Shown one piece after another: positions 55,893 through 64,000 of a stretch of DNA of 64,000 nucleotides (its first letter is position 1; each line of letters opens with the position of its first letter). Under the pieces are notes generated by a model. It searched no databases. It saw only the letters and a program-made list of their open reading frames with translations, and was not told where the DNA came from. The stretch lies in the NCBI GenBank assembly GCA_958450365.1, contig CAUEEP010000910.1, positions 1,211,001 to 1,275,000 of the forward strand, given 5' to 3'. A program made the position numbers and the translations under genes. This DNA comes from Mesorhabditis belari (taxonomy: Eukaryota > Nematoda > Chromadorea > Rhabditida > Rhabditidae).

Positions 55893-57606
55893 ATGAATGA
55901 CGATCACTCGAATACAGCCGCCGACGAGCTGGTGAGAGGGTGAGGGAAATTTGAAATCTTTCAAATCTTTCAAATCTTTCAAATCTTTCAACTCTTGCAA
56001 AGTTAACTGCATTTAACTCTTGCATTTAATCTTAAATCTCATTTCAGCTACTTGCACTATCGTGGATTGACGCAAACAGTGTCCACCTTTGAACAAGAGC
56101 TCAAAACAGAGCATCACTCAAAAGTTCAGGTGAGGAAAATGGATTGAAAATGGTTGAAATGATTGAAAATGATTGAAATGGTTGAAATGATTCAAATGAT
56201 TCAAATTATTCAAAAGCTACCAGACGCAGTTATTTTTTTCTTCGAATGAAGTGCAAATGAAGAAAATGTAAATGTTGCAGGTCGAGAAAATCGTCGAAGA
56301 GATCCTTTCGTCGATCGAAAAACACGATATCGACAGCTTAAAGAAAATTTGGACGACATTCAATGAACGAGTCTTCAATTCACTTTCTGGGGTTTCTTTT
56401 ATCCAAAGATGTATTTTGTGTGCTTGAGCCTGTAAACGCCTCCTTTCTAGCGCATCCTTAATTCTTCATTTTTCTCGTGGCACTAACCATTGCTGCAAGA
56501 AATTGAGTCCTATTTTTCAGGAGGAAAGCCGCTTGGCTCAGCAATACGAGAACGATGTCTATCGGCTGTATTTGGTGAAATGTGTACAGAAAAATGATAA
56601 ACAAAAGTGAGTATGGAAAATTGAAATGAAAAAATTGAAAAAGCTTCAAAAGTCTGCTATCGGATAACGATAAAAATCAATTCTCACTTCAGATGTGTCG
56701 AGTTTTTCACGAAAATTGCCCCACTTGCCGTCAACAATCCACAGTGGAACGAGTGGTTTAGTCAGTTTTTTTTCTTGCTTAACCTCGACAAAATATCTTT
56801 ATAGCTTACTAAGCTAAACTTAAAGCTTACTAAAATCTTTTTGGTTTTTACCTTCCCTTTCATTACAGCAATTTCCTATGTGCAAAATGCGAAAGACCGA
56901 GAGCCATTCAAGAAATATTTCGTCAAGCAATGGCAAGAGATTTTTCTCATCTCGTTGCACAATTTCTTGTCGATCACAATGCAAGTGAGTGAAAAACTGA
57001 AACCCAATGTGATGATGCCAATTTTTGAAATGTTTTAAATTTCTCAACATATCACCGAATCCCATTTCAGTCGGTTGAGAAGCCATTATTGTTACGAATG
57101 ATCGAGGCGGCCATGCAAGAATCCTCTTCATCACCGGTTGGTTGAATAATTCACAGGCATAAATCGTAGAGCCTCAGACTTTTAATAGTTCAAAAGGTAA
57201 AGTAAATATTTCTAAATATTTGCTAGATAAGATTACTATTGGATTGATTTTGAACAACTCGCACTCGTTTTGGAGAAAATTTCAAGAGTTAAGCATGCGA
57301 TGATTTCGAATGTTCAATTGATTACTTTGTCTAACACTAGCTGAATGTACCAACGTAACCTATCAATTTCAGACGAGTGGCCGGAGTGGATCGATCGACG
57401 AGGAACTGATTGATGATTTCGCCGTGATAGCACAGTAAGTTTCGACTCAACAAACCTTTGGATAGCTTATTAAACACCATTGGTGTTGTTAAAGTTTCGA
57501 ATCTCAACAATCCCTTTGCAGATGTTCTGGCCCGATGAAAGCAGCCTCTTCTAAACCATCGCTGAAAAATCTCTTCAAAAGTATCACTGGAAAACGAAAT
57601 GATTAA
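55893..57606 (+). CDS. WDR91/SORF-1-like protein, N-terminal domain only, 9 exons, 240 aa
   Basis: Exons 55893-55939, 56048-56129, 56281-56391, 56521-56606, 56693-56760, 56869-56984, 57071-57136, 57373-57434, 57522-57606; phases agree (723 nt). DELVRGYLHYRGLTQTVSTF is the LisH-type start of WDR91. VEKIVEEILSSIEKHD, then YRLYLVKCVQKNDKQKCVEF, then YFVKQWQEIFLISLHNFLSI follow the rest of its N-terminal domain. WDR91 (SORF-1 in worms) acts with WDR81 on endosomes to lower PI3P by restraining the Beclin/PI3K complex, allowing early-to-late endosome change. Here the frame ends (KNLFKSITGKRND) without any WD40 repeats, and only 174 bp separate its stop from the convergent TEX10 gene. I chose ATG 55893 because the ATG at 55888 meets a stop at once. 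Alternatives: a lost WD40 part or an assembly error. Confidence 0.85.
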
Positions 57607-57780
57607 CCTTTTCATTTGTCAATTCCATCATATTTTGTGATTTCATTGCCTAACGGGTTTATTTGAGAAAAGTAAAATCAACAAAAAGCAGTAACAATCA
57701 ACACAACAAAAGATGTACAAAGACAAGCTAACAAATTTTTAAATCTATCAACAACTTATCGTGTAATCCATCCATTCTTG

Positions 57781-60508
57781 TTAACGTGCTCGCTTCTTTG
57801 CCGCTTTCATCAGTCCATGTTCGACGAGCCATTGCGTTTGCCTATAGTTGATGCCGCTCCTGCGCTTCTTTTCTAGTGCCTAAAAGACAAAATAGTACAA
57901 TCGTACGCTTAAATGCTATAGCATAACTAATTTTATATTGCCTTTACGTTATACTTGAATTTTGTACTCTACTTTAACCAATTAGATAGCAACCTGGAGT
58001 ATTAACGTATCAAAGTCTAGCATCTTTAATAGATTTTAGTTTTAGCTTTCATAAAACCAACCTTTACAACATTTTCCCAAATAGATGTCAAGCGTGCTTG
58101 AAAGTTGGGTAATAAAAAGCGATTGTCTTGTTTCCCCAAAATGATGCCGACATTCTCAATGATAGCCAGTGTTTGCTCTAAAATAAAATAATTAGAGACT
58201 TTTATTTGTCCTTAAATTTGTAGTAAGATTGTTTATTACCTAGAAACTGTCCTCCCTTCTCATCCGACAAAGCCATGAAGACGATTGGAGCGATCACTGT
58301 TGAAAATTGAAGGATAGCTTCTGGATTTTCAAAGGGTGAAGCCTAAAATGAAGATAGATTGATCAAATCAAATATCAATAGATTATTTTAATCAAATTTG
58401 CTTAATAGTAAATACAATTTGATGACAACTTTGTCCAAAGTTGCTAGTTAGTGTTCTAAACATTGTTTCGAAACAAAAACAACTCACTTGTTGAGATATC
58501 CGATTTGATAGAGCCAAGATAAATGGATTCCCAGAAGGCGTTAAGTTTACTGGTCTAAAAACAAGCTACTAAAATGTAATTTATGTTAAAGTACATTGAA
58601 ATCGTTTCTTTTGTAGTATCAATCATGACAGAGACTCCAAAATTTGTTCGTTTCTCTTCGATTGTGAATACCGTCAAGAACAGGGCCACACATTCGAGAA
58701 AACTAAAATAAAATGCGATAAGAATTTCAAATATTTCGAATAGCATTTACCATAAACTTAGGCAACTGTTAGTGAGAAGAATCTTTTGACTTTTAAACAA
58801 AAGTCGTTAGGCTTTAATCATTTAATCATACTATAAACAGTAATGCGAGTTCTTTGTTTTCTTATTCATTACTTGTTATTTCTTGATACTAAAAGCAAAC
58901 GTTGTAAAAGAGCTTACTTGTTCTTTTCTTAAACTAACCCCTTTGTGTTCCAAGCTGGCTTTCTCGGTGATCCAAGCACGTTGATAAACGACTGGAAAAG
59001 CTCCTCATCGTTGCGACATAGATTCTAAAATAAGTTTAGAGATGCACTAGTTTTAACATGTAATACCTTATACGTTTGCATCAATAACTTCAGGATGGAG
59101 AGCGAAAACGTACGCACACTCAATTCGACATAGCTGAGACCGCGTTGAACATAGGCAAGTAGTAGACGGAAGTGGGCGCTCATTGTTGACTCCGACACGC
59201 TACAGATGTCCTCAATGAGCGAGCGAAGTTGTGGCCGAATAGCTTGGTCGCATTGCTAAAAGAAAAAGTTAAAAGGTTTTCAATTATTGATGGCAGTAGG
59301 TTTAAAGTCTAATTGCTAATAAACCCCAAGTCTTATTGTCTTGACAATATGATATTCCATAAAATTACCTAATTTAATGCAAAAAATAAAACTTTTATGA
59401 TAATATTCTCAGATGTAAACTAACTGGATCAACGATGAGCTTTGCGACACCAGGAATGGCTTTGTGAAGGTTCGTCCTCAATTCATCGGGTTTTGCCGTG
59501 AAGAGTTGCTTGCATTGTATGATGGCACTTCTCCGCATCGTCTTGTTGTCGTGCCCGAGCTGTTTGCACAAAACCTCCAGCGTGTTGCCGCGAAAACTAA
59601 ATTTTAAATTATATCATTTTACTAAACACTCCAACTCTAAGCTTTAAATATTAAGTTACACGGCGTTTTAATTGTTTTACTAGAAACACTATCAAATATT
59701 AATGCTTAAACATTGCACGAACGCAATTTTAAAGCAACCACGCTAATAATGCATTGATCAATCTAATCAGCAAGTTGACTTGCTTTGTAATGCTGATTGG
59801 TTTGTTAACTCAATTACGCATTAATTTGCAAATTACTTACCTATTTTAAATCTTATTTATTAGGCTTGTAAGTAATAAATTTCGGCAAGATTGTTGTTTC
59901 ACAAAAAAACCGAACCTTTTAAGCTAATTTCTTTTGAATTATCTGTTCGCAAAACATTAAAGCGCGTACATTCAGCTAACAATTATTTGACCAAGGTTTA
60001 GTTTGCAAGCCGGACAAGCCTAGTGTTAATACCTTTCAATCCGCCCAACTTCCTCCTCTTGATCATCTCCACCAATCCCGTAACGAATTCCGCCGTGATT
60101 TTGTTGTTGCGATCCGCCCAATTGCGTCAAAAGCGTCAGCTTCTTTGCGGTAAACGTTGTGTCCGTCGTGGCCGTCTTCCGAAGTACTTTTCCCACCTAA
60201 AACAAATGAAATTAGTGTGAAATTTAATGATAATAAAACATTACAAACAACCAGTTATAGCGGTGTCTTTTCGAATCGATGTCGTCAATCAACGGCAATA
60301 AACATTGCAAAAACGCGTTTCGTTTTAAAAAAAATGCAACATTTCGCATTTTAAAACGATTTTGCCTTTCATTTTTCATTCTTCTTCTTTAAATTGGCAA
60401 AAAATGGCCAAATCATTTCACTGTTCACTGAGAAAAATACAAAAAGCAAAAATTTACCTTCAATTTCCGCTTCTGGAAAGCTTTGTTCTTATCTTGTTTC
60501 TTTGCCAT
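57781..60508 (-). CDS. TEX10/Ipi1-family pre-ribosomal protein, 10 exons, 384 aa
   Basis: Minus exons: 60508-60458, 60196-60033, 59596-59425, 59255-59067, 59024-58939, 58702-58595, 58554-58488, 58342-58240, 58177-58062, 57879-57781; phases agree (1155 nt). The start MAKKQDKNKAFQKRKLKVGK then TDTTFTAKKLTL is the conserved Ipi1/TEX10 head. FRGNTLEVLCKQLGHDNKTM then RRSAIIQCKQLFTAKPDELR is the HEAT-like Ipi1_N region (KVRR-AL-GL-+L type). The rest is helical repeat (YVELSVRTFSLSILKLLMQT) with a basic C-terminus (ALEKKRRSG...KAAKKRAR). The protein is nuclear, part of the Rix1/PELP1-TEX10-WDR18 complex that matures the 60S subunit. Length is near yeast Ipi1 (334) and much shorter than human TEX10, so the long animal C-terminus is missing or diverged. 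Confidence 0.87.
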
Positions 60509-60713
60509 TGGAAGTGATTGTGCCTGAAATTTAAAAATTAGCACATCTTGTGAAAAAGAAAGCAACAAAACGTAGAGAGAAAAAACGAAAAACTTCGCCA
60601 AAACTTGTTCCAAGTTTCTAATGGGCAATAATTTGATGCCGCTAGCTCTTACAATCTCGCTGTGCTTATTGCGGCGCGTAGTCGTGCACTATCTAAGCAT
60701 GTAGATACTGACA

Positions 60714-60925
60714 CAGTGCGGTGCAAAACCATACCCCACTCCCTAAATTTCAATTTTCTGCGGCTCCCGTGCCAGTGACAAAAAAACTGAAAACGTAGTT
60801 AAATTCAAGATCAAAAATAATCCTTAAACCCCAAAAGTCGTCGACATAGCATGAATAGGGAAAATGTAACAGCCGAAGAACGAACTCCCGGTGCAAAACC
60901 ATACGCCACCCCCCAAATTTTGGTG
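60714..60925. repeat. Direct GGTGCAAAACCATAC repeats beside the Tc1-like remnant
   Basis: GGTGCAAAACCATACCCCAC (60720) and GGTGCAAAACCATACGCCAC (60890) with related downstream bases. They probably derive from the end of the Tc1-like element that follows. Confidence 0.6.
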
Positions 60926-60997
60926 TCGTTGTTGCATTTTTGTTCATTTTTTAAAATAACAAGGCTATTTATAACAATAAGAGTTTAATATTTTGTT

Positions 60998-61520
60998 GTC
61001 TATCCCTGGCGACTGATCACGACAAATATTCGATTCAGCATGTCAACTAGCTTCTTGATGGTGCTTCTTTGGATGGCATTCCACTCGCGGGTAATGGCAT
61101 CTTTGAGCACTTGAACATTTGCGTATTGTGTGGAATTGCCATAAACTCGACGAGCAAGCATTCCCCACAGATTCTCAATGGGGTTGAGATCGGGGGAGCA
61201 CGCAGGCCAATCCAGAAGAGGCACTTGTTTTGACTGAAGCCATGACTTGGTTGCTTGCCTGATGTGGCGTTGTCTTGCTGTAGGGTGAGTTGGTGTTGTG
61301 GGAGACTTTGCAGATATGGAAGAAGGTTGACCTCGAGCACATTGATGTAATCTTGTGAGCTCATCTTGGATTTGACAAAGACGATTTCCAGTTTTTCATG
61401 AGATGAGAAGGCGCCCCAACACATCACCGCATCCCCGCCGAAGTTTCGCTTTGCCCCCTCTCCGATACTGGGAAAGAACCAAACTGAGAATTCTGCAATA
61501 AAGATCACACCATGAAACAA
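60998..61520 (-). pseudogene. Tc1-like transposase fragment (DD34E), frameshifted
   Basis: The minus frame from 61520 gives GGDAVMCWGAFSSHEKLEIV and LPYLQSLPQHQLTLQQDNA (second Asp). After a frameshift, the frame from 61224 gives LLDWPACSPDLNPIENLWGM, with the catalytic Glu in PIENLW, and runs to a natural stop (ISRQG). The N-terminal DNA-binding domain and first Asp are absent. Similar to Tc1 C-terminal halves. Confidence 0.88.
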
Positions 61521-63202
61521 GGTAAAAAGTGGGGTTGGTTACTTTCCGTCAAATTTTTTGCGCAACTTTTCAACACATTTTAACAAAGCTTTTTCACGAC
61601 GGGAGTGGGACAAATGCAACCTTTTTCTTTGCGCACCCGGCTCATTAGCGCACCTTTTTTGCGTTAAAAAAATCTGAAAAGCTAATATTAATCAATTTCT
61701 ATTCCAAAAGTTGTTTTGCTGGGTAATTTTAGGGTGTAGAATGCAAATTTTGACATATTAGAGCTTGTGAAAGCAAACGGACGAAGTTATACATCAGGTA
61801 AAACCGGCAATTTTCTTCTAAAGCTTGATGTTGGTGCCGTTTTGAAAAGCTTTCATTTTTGTTTCAGGAGCCAATAACTGCTAATTATAATGATCTCAAT
61901 CATATCGTTTCTTAAAACCTCTAACAATTTCAATAGCCTGAATGTTTCTTTATCTCTTTCCCTTTCTCTAAGCCTATATTTTCGTACCTCAAACTTTTTT
62001 ACTTTCAACCTACTACAATCGCCGAAAAAAGGCTCCACGGTGAGTCCCCAGGGGATTTTTAACGCAAAGAACGGCACATTTGTGTCGCCAATTGGGTTCG
62101 ATAAGAGGCGTGAAGGGGTGAGAATAGAGCTGGGCGACAAGGGGTGGGATGGAGCTGAAGAACCGGGGACCGCCCCCCTTCCAGCTCGATCCTGAAATGA
62201 GCCCCGGGGAATTCATCCTCCTTTTCCACTCCACACACCGACACTTTCCAAAAGTTGCTATTTGGAAAGCTTTGCGGTGATTAGTTGGGTTCATCAGTTG
62301 AACTCACTCATCCACTTCTACAATTCTCCTGACACTTCTACGATACTTTTGCAATTGACTACAGATCCTTGCCGGTTTCTCAAAGTTTTAAGGTAAAATT
62401 CTATTTGAGTCAAGCTACCGTTGCTTAAATTTCAGAGAGGAATGAACGCACAGTTTGTTTACTACTGTTTAACTACAGTCTACCGGTGCTAGAACATTTA
62501 CAACAGCTTGAGTGCTTTAGAATTCGGATCCACTTGATCAACTTGAAAATTTTATTTCAAAACGTTTAAAAATACCATTGCAAACAGTGCGTTCATTCCT
62601 TTCTGAGATTCATTCCTGTCGAGGCCTGAAAAACTAAAAAACAAAGCGTCTGTTTATAAAAATAAAAAAAACAACTTAACTTAACCCGCAGAGATCGACA
62701 AAGCATCTTGAAAAGAAGAAAAATACGAAAAATGGTTTGATTGTAGCAAAAAAAGTTTCATTTTGCTCTTTTTCTCTTCCGGATTACGGTAATTTACCCA
62801 CTTTATAGTGCGCCATAACCCAGAAATCACAATTTTATTTTCAAAAGGTTATAACTTTTTGTAGGGTTTATCAATTTTTATGTTTTCCATATCAAAAGAT
62901 AGAGAAAAACCCATAGAATAAAACTTGTGGTTTAGATTTTCGTTGTTGGCGTTTGTTTTCAAAATTTTCCTCCAACAATAAAATATGGCTGAAATTTAAC
63001 ACTGTAAAATCATTAAAACTCGATTTTTAAAAAATTTCTCAGAGGGATTTAAAAAATTCTTTCATTTTCGGATTCAGCATATTTTTCTGCGTCGAATTTC
63101 AAACCTAAAACCCTATAGAAAGCGATCTTTTTGCCTTATTTTGCTCGGATTCTTTTGTAAAGATTGTTTTGGCATTTAGGAATACGGTACCTCGAGTGCA
63201 AA
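61521..63202. other. Intergenic region
   Basis: A GC-rich island at 62030-62215 stands out from the AT-rich surroundings; frames over it are open on both strands but none has splice support or a motif I know. A MITE lies at 62433-62612. 63045-63125 repeats a stretch found at 33265-33350 (TTTTCGGATTCAGCATATTT). Confidence 0.5.
62433..62612. mobile_element. Small MITE (AGGAATGAACGCAC ends)
   Basis: AGAGAGGAATGAACGCACAG at the left, TGCGTTCATTCCTTTCT at the right, about 180 bp between outer ends. Confidence 0.75.
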
Positions 63203-63295
63203 ATGAGCGACGTCGACCAGCAACTCGATTACGATCTCACAACTGATCTTTGGGCAAATAATGGCTTTGAGAAAAGGAATCGACGAGATTATGGG
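63203..63295 (+). CDS. First exon of a gene leaving the window
   Basis: ATG after CGAGTGCAAA; reads MSDVDQQLDYDLTTDLWANN then GFEKRNRRDYG, 31 codons, ending phase 0 at a perfect GTAAGT donor. An ATTTAG acceptor-like site 24 bp before the ATG could serve trans-splicing. The acidic start is that of a soluble protein; the family cannot be told from this exon. Confidence 0.55.
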
Positions 63296-64000
63296 GTAAG
63301 TTAGAATAATGAAGTCAAAGGATAATCTTTAGCTGTATCAATTAAATCGAAGATCCAGATATTAGAACTTTTAGAATGTACTGCGCGCTTAAAGTCAAAA
63401 GCATTTTCCTTTTTTTCATTTTGATTCTCATTTTGATTCAAAACAAACTTTATAAGGCCTTTTTTTGCAAGAATTCCCTTATTCTTCTGCTTCCAAATTT
63501 CAATAGGATCTCTTTCTTTCACTCTTTTTCTCATCAGGGTAATTATTAGCACGCGTCCGCCGTAGAATCCGAAATGAACATCATTTCGATGCATCAAAAA
63601 GCGTTTGTTTTCAAATAATTCACTAGTGGCTAGTTTGTTGGAAAACTGGCTCAGTTTAGTGTTATTTAGCTTTGTTTTAAAAAGCACAACAAGTTTGTTG
63701 TGCTTTTTTTTCGGTCGAAAACTATTCACGAGTTCGACTTTTATGAGTAGAGTAAAATTTGTCCTCCAATTTGTCCAGCTTTCCAAACAAATCCTAGCCT
63801 TTCTAGCTAAACAAGCTTTCTAGCCTACTCAATTTATATTTGTTTTCTTGATTTAGCCAATAATGTTATTATCTAAATACCCGTTAGTTTAAAAAAACGT
63901 TTCTAACTTTGATCCAAAAGATATAAGATCCAAAAGACTACAGGTAATCGTTCATTTCATCAAAAATAACTTCATTTTAGAAAATAATCCATCCAGAAGC
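63296..64000 (+). other. Intron of the gene starting at 63203
   Basis: No second exon was found. A 161-codon minus frame (63786-63301) is open but AT-driven, Lys/Asn/Phe-rich and without a known motif; I treat it as chance. A short hairpin (AAAAAGCACAACAAG/CTTGTTGTGCTTTTT) lies at 63678-63708. Confidence 0.4.

Noticed and set aside
63301..63786. 161-codon minus frame
   Set aside because: Long but Lys/Asn/Phe-rich as expected from AT-rich DNA, no motif, inside an intron of the 63203 gene; kept only as a note.
1..64000. CRISPR arrays, operons, bacterial ribosome binding sites
   Set aside because: Tandem arrays here have no unique spacers, and intron structure shows a eukaryotic genome.

Overview
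The window reads as nuclear DNA of a nematode, most likely a rhabditid. It is AT-rich and its genes are split by many GT-AG introns, a good share of them only about 38-50 nt long with TTTCAG-type acceptors. The gene families also fit: C-type lectins, an Sra-superfamily chemoreceptor, Cx3C/Ala-rich secreted peptides and many Tc1/mariner remnants. I do not assign a species. Nearly all long open frames are shadows. The genes below were rebuilt by hand from splice sites, phase and family similarity, so exon ends are models and not measured.

Layout. 1-700: the C-terminal exon of a GPI-type Thr-rich mucin (+) converges on the C-terminal exon of a pepsin-like aspartic protease (-). 2.2-6.0 kb: a complete 15-exon GPR180/TMEM145-family membrane protein with a foldback element in one intron. 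6.6-7.3 kb: decayed trypsin and C-type-lectin pieces. 7.3-17.0 kb: an accessory cluster with three copies of a 66-residue secreted Cx3C peptide gene, a complete two-domain C-type lectin gene and a truncated mirror copy. The core is a palindrome with arms of about 2.7-2.8 kb and a 448-bp spacer. 17.0-31.1 kb: a second, older and broken inverted duplication full of mariner remnants, tandem repeats and exon fragments, with two secreted-protein gene models inside. 31-33.3 kb: scrambled mariner pieces in mirror image.

33.7-38.0 kb: a complete Sra-superfamily 7TM chemoreceptor with element-filled introns. 38-41.3 kb: repeats. 41.4-48.0 kb (-): a calcium-activated apyrase (CANT1/apy-1) missing its 5' exons, whose introns hold two tRNA-Cys(GCA) genes on the opposite strand. 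48-55.9 kb: foldback elements and minisatellites. 55.9-60.5 kb: two compact housekeeping genes in convergent orientation, a WDR91/SORF-1 N-terminal-domain gene (+) and a TEX10/Ipi1 gene (-). 60.7-61.5 kb: a dead Tc1-like transposase. 63.2 kb: the first exon of a gene that leaves the window.

How the parts fit. The housekeeping genes (apyrase, endosomal regulator, ribosome biogenesis) are unrelated in function. The lectin, protease and small-peptide genes form a secreted gene cluster of the kind nematodes expand for defence or gut use; that role is inference. The most notable system is the palindrome with mirrored secreted-peptide and lectin genes, together with a third peptide copy that sits between its own inverted repeats inside a broken lectin gene.
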